Positions 40,162-52,500 of a stretch of DNA of 64,000 nucleotides are shown here, in pieces. The stretch comes from Arenicola marina (lineage: Eukaryota; Annelida; Polychaeta; Arenicolidae). The stretch is taken from contig OZ025256.1 of assembly GCA_964019135.1 (NCBI GenBank), positions 16,623,911 through 16,687,910 of the forward strand, in the 5' to 3' direction. Made by a program: the position numbers and the translations under genes. Under the pieces are notes generated by a model. The model searched no databases, was not told the origin of the DNA, and worked only from the letters and a program-made list of their open reading frames with translations. The stretch's first letter is position 1; each line of letters begins with the position of its first letter.

Positions 40162-40415
40162 GCCCGATAGCTCAGTGCGTTAGAGCGTTCGCATTGAGCG
40201 CTCTGGCCACCTGAGAGCCTAACGGCACGTGGGTCGGTGGCTCGAGCCCTGCTGTGGCCATGTCTGTGTGGTCGCAGAATGAAGATCCCATGTCCTTCTT
40301 CTTAAAGTGTACGGGGTTACCCCCGGAGATATGGCTCCACTCTCCCTTCCTTCTCACATTGACGCGTTATGACCAAAAGTGGTTAAAGCGTCCTGAATAA
40401 CCAACCAACCAACTA
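40162..40415 (+). repeat. tRNA-headed SINE, copy 5
   Basis: ccgcccgatagctcagtgcg, B-box ggtggctcgagccc, full body, gttaaagcgtcctgaataac and aaccaacc tail. Confidence 0.9.
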
Positions 40416-41032
40416 AGGTAATACACAGAGGGGGTGGCGGCAACAAAGATTACTGAATGTCATTATTGTACGACTTCAGAACCAGAAATCGTGATTTCAA
40501 TACAAAATGACTGATGCAGGATTTAAACTCTTTCGTTTAGGTAAAACTGAGCGTGGGGCGGGTGAATGTTTCCATTCGGAGAGGGAGGCCTACAGCTAAA
40601 CTATAGTACACTTTTGACTACAGCTAAACTATAGTACACTTTGAACTACCTTTACGCTCAAAAGGAAAATCAACGTGAGAGGGATCAACCAAGACACAGG
40701 ATTTGATTCTTTCGTTTCACATTAGTGACGGAATGTCACTTTGCAGTTGTAACGAATATATGGTAAACCTCCATATCTTTAATTGCGACAATTGGCTTAG
40801 TCACTTTATAGTTGCAACAGATGTAACATTTCTTGAATTGCGCAATTTGGTTCCGGTATCACGCAAATGCGACTCCATTGGTGGGAGATCGAATCATAAC
40901 GCACGCGAATCGCAACGTACGGAAATCATAACGCACGCGAATCGCAGCCGAATGCACAGTATAACGCATTATCATGTGCTTTTGGGCGCATGGATGGAGC
41001 AACTAGGTCTACTGGTGTCTGGATAACTTAAA
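40416..41032. other. Stretch with no supported gene
   Basis: A 26-29 bp phrase cagctaaactatagtacact occurs twice at 40590-40645; catcgaatcataacgcacgc-like words repeat at 40890-40945. Otherwise unremarkable. Confidence 0.4.
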
Positions 41033-41402
41033 GTAATATATTCTATTCTAGTTGGTTTTGCATTACCAACCTCTTCTCCATGTTAAATAAGTATATTCTG
41101 TCTTGAATTTAAATCCTGAAAGCCTGCGAGCTCTCCGGAAGTAAGCAAATTTGTTCACCGGAGCAGACGTTGGTGGCCGGCTTTTGCCTGCGAGCCTGTT
41201 TGCTGTTTGGTATTCTGTGTGGCGTCGACGGTGACTAGCTAGGCTGTCCGCGCGCGATATAAATAAAGCGAGCAGTTTTATTTTGAAATTGTTAATTTAC
41301 AGACTCAAAGAGACAGATGCATCATAATTTTGAGCTACTTTTAGTCTTGATTCTAAAATGTAAACAATCTAAGATGGCGCATGTAAGTAGGCTGCTTTAA
41401 TA
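41033..41402 (-). repeat. Dispersed repeat R1, inverted copy
   Basis: Reverse complement of R1 at 13259-13590, from attaccaacctcttctcc to gcgcatgtaagtaggctgct. Includes the ccggagcagacgttggtggc segment. Confidence 0.85.
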
Positions 41403-43510
41403 TGTATCTGTATGAACCGGCCAAATACAAAAAGAGGGGGTCTGGGAGGGGCAGAAGACTGCACTACGGATACAATGTAACAATCATTCAAACCTGGTAC
41501 CATCATATTTAATTTTTTGTTACTTTTATTTTACTTAATTTTTCTGTCTTTTGTATTCTCACATCGGAGTCTGTGGGGGATGAGGCGAGGACCGGAGTAT
41601 TGAAGTGGGGGTGGGGACAGATCAGGAACGGATCTAGGGGGGTAGGGAGGTCGCACCTGCCCTCCTTTGGAAAATTGGACAAACACTGTAAAAGTCCGGC
41701 TTTCCAGCGAAATACATCGGACAGTGACATTTTGTAGATGCAACACAGAGGCTGATCCAACGGGGAGCGGCGGGGGGGGGGGGGTTGTTTAAGGGGACGC
41801 ATGGGGATGTCAACGACTGCTAAAATCGAAGTTCTTTCCAGATCCACGCCAACCTGGTTGTAAAAAATAGTTGGCGGACACCAGCGGCCATTTTCACCCC
41901 CAACCCCCGCAAATTTTCTTCTAGACACCCCTCTCCCCCGGTCGCCCCCCATCTCCCCCATTCCAAGTTTCTCTCCGCCCCTGGAGATGGTGCGGTACAA
42001 TCCATTTTGCAGGTGCTTGTAACTAACTTATGTCATTTACATTAGTCACTTTCCTTATGCTAGTACGCTATGTAAGTAGTTTACTATTGTCTAACGCTGC
42101 TCGGCAAACTACTGAGATCTGTGCCCTACACGCTCACCCCCCCCTCCCCACCCCCGTCAACCCCTCCATCGATCATCTACAGTTTCAGCCTTAATTAGCT
42201 TCTGCTCACCAACCATATCTTTTCAGAAAGCCGCCTAGAATGGAACACAAAGTCAACAAGAAGATTTGCGTTAAGCAATATATTTCCGACTAACCAATTC
42301 ATACACACAAAGTAAGGCAGGATGCATCAGTGACATACTTTATCTTGGTTCATGGCTTATTAGCATCCGGCTCCAGACGCAATGAGCCTCGGGTGGTAAC
42401 GACAAATTCGTCCAGACTCCCCGAATCGGATGCGAACAGCCTTGACACATTTACCGCACATAAATTGTTCAGTCGAGTAGTTCAGATCCAGACAACGATG
42501 TGATTTAAAATAAATTAAGCAAACACTTCAAGAGAAGTCGTAGATAAATAGCAGGCTGAGAATCCGGATCAATATCAAGTGATCTTGAAGACAATAAGAC
42601 TTAGTATAAGACAATAAGACAAAACAGCGGTGAAGGAACGAGCGAAAATAGCAGGCTGATATAAACGGCATAGGGGTGAAACCTTGATCTACGTCGTACA
42701 TTTCATGTCATATAACATCAGGATTTGCTACATCCCTTGCACTGCTGCAACCACGGACAAACAGAAGGCACTATCGCGTTGACCAGACAAGTTAAGACAT
42801 ATTCCTCGGTTTGGTAGCACATTAACATTCCCTGGTTTGAGGCACAATTAAGACACTTCCATAAAAATGTGACATGAATAATTTGATGGTGACACAACTT
42901 TATCGCTAGTTGACTTCTCTACTGAGAAAGTATTACTAGTCATTTTCCTCTTTCAATCTTTGGTATTCGCTACGACTTGTATTTCGATCAACACGTATGT
43001 GTGCAGGCATATACCATTATGTCACCACACATTGCGATGGCCTCGTGGTATATATATATAGCTGTATCTTTAGCCCTAGGTCTTTAATATAAGGATAGTG
43101 ATATATGAGCGATACACACATAGCTTGGATGACATCCACTCTAAAGTCATACATGCTCAAACCAGTGACCTTCACCTTGGGCACCAATAAATAATACCAT
43201 GGAGTTGGAATAACAATGTCGGATAAATAACTTCCAGCAACATCCGCATAATATTATAACCGTATCTTGACGCGTCGTTACATGATAAATAGTTATTTGC
43301 CTATGATAATTGCTCATATAATTACCTTCAAGCTCATCCTACGTTAAATTGAGACGTTCAAACAGGTAAAAAACACCTAACATCAACGTTAATTTGGCAG
43401 GACTCGTTGCTACATTTGACGATATATAGAACACGAAATGGTAAAATCGCAAATGAGACAATAAATAATTTTTTTGTTCCAATACCATTGTGCTATGTAC
43501 GATGACGTCA
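41403..43510. other. Region downstream of gene B with no supported gene
   Basis: G-rich (41770) and C-rich (42138) tracts and otherwise ordinary AT-rich DNA. This holds the 3' UTR of gene B on the minus strand. A possible ATTAAA signal (minus strand) lies near 43083, but I cannot confirm it. Confidence 0.4.
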
Positions 43511-43594
43511 TTAACAAGGACCGGAAGTGACGTGGAGGTCGTCAATGGCGATATCACCAGAGTATTCGTTTCCACGGATTCCAATGACAGCCAG
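43511..43594 (-). CDS. Gene B exon 15: MAM domain end and stop
   Basis: 84 bp, acceptor ttcttacag. Reads I-G-I-R-G-N-E-Y-S-G-D-I-A-I-D-D-L, G-P-C then TAA. The protein ends at the last MAM Cys, with no transmembrane segment, so it is secreted. Confidence 0.9.
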   Translation of the reverse strand: MAVIGIRGNEYSGDIAIDDLHVTSGPC

Positions 43595-46500
43595 CTGTAA
43601 GAATGAAATGAAGAGATCTTACAATGTTGCTTTAGTTTGTTTCTGTCAGTGTTTAAGTAAACATGGTATGTCACATGGCATGGCAATTACAGAAAAGAAA
43701 ACGAAATTCAGACTGACATTCCTTTTCAACTAAAGTCAGCTTTTGTGTAGGCAATGGCGGATGAATCAGAATATCATTCCAACATCAGCATTCAAAAAGA
43801 TGACGCATATAATAGATAGCACAGCAAGCGCATATATACATCAAGCCACACATACTCTATGGCAAAAAGAACTTTTGACATACCCTGTCGTCGGTATTCA
43901 TGGCGACACTGACAGAGGCGTGACGCCATTGGTTGCCTTGATCACGTGACATGATCCACGCGGGGATCATTTCGCCAATGGGAGTCTTCTTCAGGACTGT
44001 GAGGGTGTCCACATGGAAGCCATACATGTGGTAGGAGAACTGCAAACACACCGTCCCCTGGGCCTCCAGTCGAGGGAGATACAAACTGCAAGAACAACGA
44101 TAGGATTGCACATTCTGACGTCCACACCTCTAGATTTCTGGCTCACGTCTATTTGCATGGATATGAGGGCCATTTTCCCCAAAAGGCACAATTGTTACAT
44201 GCCATGCATTATATAATTGGCACGTTTTAAAAAAACATATAACTGACCTGATAATAACTTCTAAACTAATTACCTTCAGTTGTGGAGTTATATTAGGCTG
44301 CCCACGTGGCGTCATGCCTTAAATGGGATTTTCATCCATTTAACAATCAACGAATACTTATTCATCGGAAGCATGACATTCAAGGTCATATCAAAGAAGA
44401 GTACCAAGATGGGATCGAAACCGATTGTTGTCTAATATACTGACGGTTACAAAAACTTTCCAAAAAAGAACTGTAGAGGTTACTGATCTTGATAGCCTAC
44501 CCTTTTTTTATTAATATTATTCGTTGTAAACATATAACTTCTAGACCAAGTGGTGCGTTCCCTTTGGTCATATATATTATATATATATTGCAAAAATTAG
44601 GTATATTTCTATCAATATCTGGATCTAATTAAGAGTCAACATACATGGCTCGGTCTCCGGGCGCCCGGGGATTGCTCGCCTCAATATAGATGTAATATCG
44701 CCCATCAGACGCCTCGCTCGGTCCCGTGTCCCGAGACGGCGTCTTGCCTGTCATTATTGTCCAATCAAATTGATCGTCAGCAAATTCCTGCGTGATGCCG
44801 CAGAGTCCTACTTCCGGCTCGAAGGAGCAGCTCCAGTCCACGGAAGGGCCGATCACCGTGTTGTCTGATAAAAGTGGGAATACGGACTCATTTAGATGGA
44901 TGTATTACATAATGTTATTTCATGGATATAGTCAATGCATAAAGCTGCATATATATTCTTAGAGGGTGTATATTTGTGGCTCATGGCCCATATAGTAAGA
45001 TAGATACTACATGATACTATATCTGCTTCTGTTGCTTTGTCGCTTTTGGAAATACCATCAACGTGATTTCGAACTGATGTCCTTTTGATAGATGTTGCCA
45101 TTCAACCAGCACAGCCTGCTACAGACGTGAGCAATTATCATTGTTATACCGACAAGGTATGTTCAAAAGGTCCTTGCCACACAGTAAGTATAGCTTGTTG
45201 AATATGCGTTTGCTGTCTTATCTATTCTAGCGATAAATCCTATCAGCATATCACTGGGCACGTTAAGACTTATAATAAGTGATTAAACAGAATCGTCTGC
45301 TATTCATTCTTGGTACAGATCATGATATAGAAATGGTCAATTAATTTACTCACCGTCGCGACAGATCTTTTCGTCTAGCAGAAACTTTCCGGCGTTTAGT
45401 CTGTCCTCGGCCAGAGAGTCGTAATCCGGGAACAAGATGACGAGGTCCATGGAACCAGCCACCTCTTCCGCCTCCCGAACATTCACGGCTTTCCCGACTC
45501 CGACCACGAACAGCTCGATCCCTGCCTCTCGCGCCATTTCCGCTTCCGGTACAGTCTCCTCGCGATCGACATTAGCCTCTCCGTCTGTGACGATAATCGC
45601 CACCTTCCTCACCCCATCACGTGACCCTTTCCCGGCGCCATAGACATGATCCCTAGTCACCCTGATGCCGTCTGGAGTATTGGTGAATTGATCCTTGAAC
45701 GGGATGCCGTCAGTCGCGATCATGATTTCTTCCAACGTGCCGTGCTCTGAGAGGCCATACTCGACTGTCCCCTCGTTGCCATAGGTTACCACGGCCACTT
45801 GGACGCCATCGGGTCCGATGGGTAGTCGCATGGCGACGTCGGAAACTAGTCTGAGTGCTTTGGGCCAGTTTTCCTGCATGACGCTCCCCGATGAATCGAG
45901 AACAAACGTCAGATCCATACGCTCACACGCTGCAGGGAACGAAAAATTCATACGATTGAAAAGGTATTTGATCTTTTGCTATTTTTGGGTTCTCTCTCTC
46001 TCTCTCTCTCTCTTTCAATCATGAACACGCTTTAACCCACTGAGATATCGGGGGGCCCCCGCCGGTGTGGAAGAGCGGGTGCAATATGACATTATATGAT
46101 TAAATACTTTTCTCTACTTTTCAACTAGTTTTTACATCAACATCTCATGAGTGATATCGAGTGTTAATTTTATGCTGGCTATATCGTGAAGATTATACTT
46201 CCGATAGAGACGTTCATGAGGATAAGCATGTATTGATATTTATTTATTATTAATGATGACTATGAGATGAAATGTTGGTGTTTCATCCTACTTATGCGAA
46301 GGAAAGATTTAGCCCAGAAGCCTACCGGGACGGTGAAATGAGACAAAATGAAACATGCCCAACGATGGCTGGATGAAACAGCTCCAACGATGGCTGGATG
46401 AAACATGTCCAACGATGGCTGGATGAAACATCTCCAACGATGGCTGGATGAAACATGTCCAACGATGGCTGGATGAAACATCTCCAACGATGGCTGGATG

Positions 46501-49500
46501 AAACATGTCCAACGATGGCTGTATGAAACATCTCCAACGATGGCTGGATGAAACATGCCCAAAGTTGGCTGGATGAAACATGCCCAACGATGGCTGGATG
46601 AAACATCTCCAATCATGGCTGGATGAAACATACCCAACGATGGCTGGATGAACCATGCCCAACGATGGCTGGATGAAACATCCCCAACGATGGCTGGATA
46701 AAACATCCCCAACGATGGCTGGATGAAACATCCGCAACGACGGCTGGATGAAACATCTCCAACGATGGCTGGATGAAACATTTCCAAGCAGATGCTTGTG
46801 GGTGATCTGTTGGTGTCTGCAAGCCCAGATTTTTCAACTACTGCGCTTGGCTCATCACTCTTAGCTAACGCCATAAATGATACCTGACTTATCTCATGGT
46901 GTGTGAACGCTGTCACCCATGTGGGAGTGGTGGTTGGGGGGTGCTTGGGGGGGGGGGGCGTTATGCTTACAAGTTGATCCGGTAGGTGGCTTCATGGTGG
47001 TTGACGGTCTGGCCGTGCTGGGTCTGGTCGTAGGTGTCAGCGTTGGCTTGGTCGTTGGCTTGGTCGCTGGCTGGGTCGTTCGTTGGGTCGTTGGCCTGGT
47101 CGTTGGGCGGGCTGTGGTTGTCGTGGTTATGGCTGGCCTTACGGTTGGAGTTGGAAGGGTGGTGGCTGCCGCTGTGGACGGCTCTGTAGTGAGAATAACA
47201 AGGCCATTAGTTCCCCGCACACAGTGCATGAGATCATTTTAATATGAGTCACTGCAGCTGTAGAGCGGTGCGTGGATCCACCAGTCAAACTGGTCAGTTA
47301 TAATGCAGGAAGAATCTATAGCAATAATGTCATTATTAATGATGCTAATATTAAAGACAACTATAAGACTGTCAATAGTGAAAAGTAATGACGTTATTGT
47401 TAATAGTGCTAATTTTAATAGTGTTGATACGATGTGCTAGTAGTTATCACGCTAATGTACTGGTACTAATAGTAATTATGCTAATGCTACTAAAGCGGGC
47501 GGTAGCAATGTTAATATGAATGATTTTAACAATAATGACAAAATATTATCAATGTATTTAATAAATACGATGTTAATAAAGCAACATTATTAAATGGTAA
47601 TAATAAAAATGACATCAATAAAACTGATATCAATAGAAATTACATCAATTATGTGATGCTAAAATGATATGATGATAAGTTATATAATGATATAATGATA
47701 AATGATATAACGATAAATGATATAATGATGAATGATATAATGATGAATGATTTAATGATGAATGATATGATGATGAATGATATAATGATGAATGATATAA
47801 TGATAAATGATGTAGTGATAAATGATATAATGATAAATTATATTAATAAAAGTGATATAATAATATCACTACTAATTAGGATAGTAATATAACAAGTGTG
47901 TACCAGAGAAGAATGAGAACTTGAATCCCCTCTTGGCAGTGGGCCAGGGCACGGTGTAGTTCGTCTTGAAGGATACCATCATCTCGTTTGATTCACTGCG
48001 GATCGTGACGTCAGGGCGTTGGTAGCAGCAGAACCTGAAGTCACGAGGAAAATGGGGGTGTGTCAAGGCCACTTTTAGGCACATGAAGAATAAATTAGGT
48101 CACAAAACCGGCGCAAACGATGTCTGTGTTTGCACAGGATACCGATCCCATGTTCCTTTCTTCGCACAGGAGTAGGGGGTTACACCCGGACACATGGCTC
48201 TTTTTTGCCTCGACTTTTAATATTGTCGCGTTATGGTCTGTTGATGTTAAATCATCCCACTACTTAAATTAATCAGGCTGACGAGATCATCGGGATGCTG
48301 GCATTGGATGTGCACTCGATTATGACATGAAGATAGCAGCATTATTATGAATATGATTTCTATTAGTATCTTTATCAGTATTAATATTTTACTCTATTAT
48401 GTCCTTGGTGGTCTTCCATACCTGGGTCCAGGTATGTCCAGGCGCGTGGAATAGCGGACTTCCACCCAGTGATGACACTGCTGCGAGTTATAGCAATAAA
48501 GTCCGAACTCGTCCTCAAACCGGAACACAATGTGATGATCCACCGGGGCCTATGAAATGTATGGAAAGATATGTTAATATTTATACCTGACAAACTTAAA
48601 CACGCCTTACAAATGGCTGATATTTACTGAAACGGGATTTAAAGTGCGCTGCTATTAGAGGCAAACCTGTAATCAGCCAGCGACGCCATTCCAGTTTTTT
48701 TTTTTATTTATTAGTAGAATGCTTTCCATAGATTTATCAATGACGTCACTCACTGTGATAAGCCAGCTGCACTCCGGGCGGCCGTCATAGAAGCCGGGAC
48801 TGTCGTATCCTGGGCTCTGGAACTGTTGAGGAGTGCTGGTCGCTGTCAGCTCACCACCACAGTCAGCTGTTCAGGAAAAACGCCATCAAGAAATACTTAG
48901 AATTGGGTGTCAATGTCGTATAGTTATCCCCACTAAAGAGTTACTTTCATATATATATATATATATATATATGCATATGAATCGTGCACAGAACTTCAGT
49001 TCATCGTGCACATATCAGGGGAACGAAACGAGTTCCATGTTAAAATCTCAAGTGCTTTCGAATTAAAAAAAAAAGTTTCAACTTTAAAATAAAAAAACGG
49101 TTCCAAATGTTTAAATAAAAGGCTTTTAAAATTTTTATCCGTTTATCGTAACCTTTTTTTCTTTTAACGATGACAGCGTCGTACCATGAAATAATCATTA
49201 TTAACACAATAACAACGGTAAATTGCACAATGTAACTGGATAACCAGCGCCATACGGATGTGAGAGCTGCCAACCTACCTCGGACCGCTGGAGCCGCGTG
49301 GTCGCAGTACTTGCCGCTGAACCCATCCGGGCACTTGCATCTCGAACAGGCGTTGGGGTCCTGGTAGCCGTTCCGGAGACAGGCTTTGGGGAGGGGCGTG
49401 GGGCAGGTGTCTGCAACAGACAGTTTTAATGTCATTGATATATAGTCAGTACGAGGTACCATCACTATTATTGTATATATGTTACTGTTATTTTTTGGTT

Positions 49501-52500
49501 GTTCCTGTGTTACTTTATAAGTCTAAAAATCACAATGTTGGGAGGCTCTAGTGCCAGCGACCTTGGCAGGGAGCTCTAGTCTCCCGGCCAAGTTCATTAT
49601 TTGCTTTACTTCTCGTTTGTATTTACGGCATACTTGGTCAAACAAAGGAATCTTAAATCTAGTATACTGGACATTGGTTAGATATCTTAATTTTATGACT
49701 AATCATAAAATGGCGTCCTATGATATCAAATGTTGTTTTACGCCACGTTTTTGTGCACGGGTGGGCTAAATTGGGCAAAGAGATAAGCGTATCATCCCAC
49801 CGGAAAAACATTGTGAAATAAAAGAAACGTACAAATTACTCTGAAAACGGATTCTCCAAGATGAATAGTGGGGGTTGGGGAAGCAATGTTCTCCGCACCC
49901 CTCCCTCCCTCCCGCCAGTGGATCCGCCAGTGCATGACTATAGGTGTACGCCTCACCCTCTCTTACTCTCATCCCGTTCCCGGGGTTTTACTGATTTTTG
50001 TTTACCTATTTCCTCCATTTGCTGGGGACATGGTGCTAGATTGCATAATTCAGTTGGACATATATATGCAAATATTTAAATATGTAAATATATACAAAAA
50101 TTATTGCATAAAAATATTAAATAATATTAAATTTCCCTTGGGCTTGCCATAATTGACATTGCCTACCTGCGCAATAGGCGAGGTTGATGATCTTGGCATC
50201 GTTGAAGGAGAGCCCTGTGCGCTGGCCCATGTTGTGCATGTACCACGGGTTGAGGGCCTCCATCGTGGGCAGACTGTTCTTGCTGCCGTCGTACGGCCCG
50301 TAGTGCATCACCGACCCGTGGTCGTACTCCACCCCCAGGTCGGGTGTCTTCTGCCGGTGGAACTGACCCACGTATGACCCCAGGTTGTTCCAGTTCACCC
50401 GGATGTGGTCGTCGCGGTCCCACCGCTGCTGCTCGTGCCAGAGCCCCAGGGCGTGGCCGATCTCGTGAACCGGGGTGCCAAACTGTGTAGATATGTAAAT
50501 ATGTAAATTTGTAGAGAGATTCTAGAGGGGGGGGGGCATGGAAAATATTACAATGTGTATATATGTTACAGGCCTATATAAAAAACATTTTTTAAATAAC
50601 TCACGTGATTCATACGTGAGCTATGCTCAGACAATAAATGGTTGACCCTAACATGAAAAAACGATTTTTAGAGAGGCTTTTGGTGACGTCTGCATCCGAT
50701 AAAAGAAACTACGCTACTTCTGCAGGTCATGGTATCGTTAAAGTGGCATGAATCAACTAACCGAAGTAGGGGGGGTGGGGGTGGGGAAGGTCTATTTATC
50801 TCAGAGATGCTAGAAATTATAGTCTAATGATTAAAGGTTCATTTTTATTCTCCGATAACAGTGTCTCTACAAGTGGAAATGATTCCTGTTGAACGCAACA
50901 GTTGACAACTTACGTTGTGGATACATCCGTACTGAAGGTTCAGGTCCTGGGGGATGGTGCTGATTCGCCCAATCCAAGAGTGACATCTGCCAAAAGCAAT
51001 TTAAAAAACCAAACATTATATAACGTGCAGATCAGGGTAAATAAAAGAAACGAGATGGCACCAATAGGCCTTTCGGGACAATGAACTAGGATTCGATGAA
51101 ATTTGGCCCAGATTTATGCGATCCTTAATAGCCATATATATGACGGACCATTTGATATCCAAGGGCGGGTTATGTTTTTTGTTGTAGCAAAAAAACTGGC
51201 TTTGAACTTAACAAACAATTGGGTTTGGCCTGTTACCAAAAATAAAATGTCCTCTAAATTTCTTTTAAAAAAAAGGTAACGCCCTCTTGCTAAATACATT
51301 TTGTAGATTCCCCAAAAAATTTAGCTATCACAAGAAAATAATTCTTTTCACAAAAAAGAAACTTTTACGACCTCCACCCAAAAACAATGGACATTATTTA
51401 TAGAGTGACAAAGAGCACCAGCTGACCCCGTTGGTTCCTTGGTGACCAGGATGTGGTGGTCGGCGTAGGGTTGGTTGATGGCCAGTTCCTGGAATCGGAC
51501 ACAGGTCTGCGCCTGCCAATGGCGGAAGGCGCCTCGGATGATCTCCTGCTCGTCTGTGTCTAATAACAATTTTGTTTTTAAGGTGCGGATTTCATCGAAT
51601 GATGAACATGATTTCTTGGTACTAGGCAACGGTATAGTCATTGGATGCGATGGCAATATGTCCCGGATTTGTAGCTGGGGGTCTTGGTGGCCTGATGTCA
51701 TCAGATTGGTGGCAAAGTACATATTAGGGTTTGAAAATACTTGAATATACGCGAGTTGCAAGATTCAGATAGGCCCCATCAGTCAGAAACACATAATACA
51801 GAAAAAAACATTAGTTATATGGAGCAAAATTCTCGGAAATGAAAGGGATGGTGACATGGCCAGATGGGCGAAACGTCTTTCTTTTATTTTCCGATATAGA
51901 GAGGAAAAATCACTCACTGTGCATTCCGTCGAACTTCCAGTGAATGGGCATAGGCCACATGCCAAAAGCTTTAGTCTCAAAGTCTTCAATTTTCCTTTTT
52001 TGTCTGCGTTGAGGTCTACCACGACCTTGACCTTGACCCTGACTTTGACCTTGCCCCTGACCTTGCCCTTGACCCTGGCCCTGGCCCTGGCCCTGGCTCT
52101 GGCCCTGGCCCTGGCTCTGGTCCTGGCCTACGTATGACTCTTCTTCTTCGTTCTCTTCGAATGCATTAATTTCCATCTGAATCATTATTTCATCGATCTG
52201 TGCCTCCGTCAGCCAGATGCAGTTGTCCAGACTGTCCTCTGTTTCATTCAGCATCTAAACAACATACACGTCATTATGGCATCATGTCTCCCCGTCATAT
52301 GAAAGCAACTTTCACATTGTTATATCACAGGGGCGAATCCAGGAATTTGAAAGCGCGGGGGGGGGGCGATCCACTGCAACTTGAGACCGGGGGGCCCACA
52401 TGCCTTCAGATATCGTTCTTCCGGGGCGTAATCCACCCCGGATCCACCCGCTTCAGAAGACCTAAATTTGGCATTGAAAAAATGCTCAAAAAAAGAGGGG

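Noticed and set aside
46260..46916. 218-codon minus-strand frame next to the vWA exon
   Set aside because: 25-bp intronic minisatellite; exons 11 and 12 join in phase without it.
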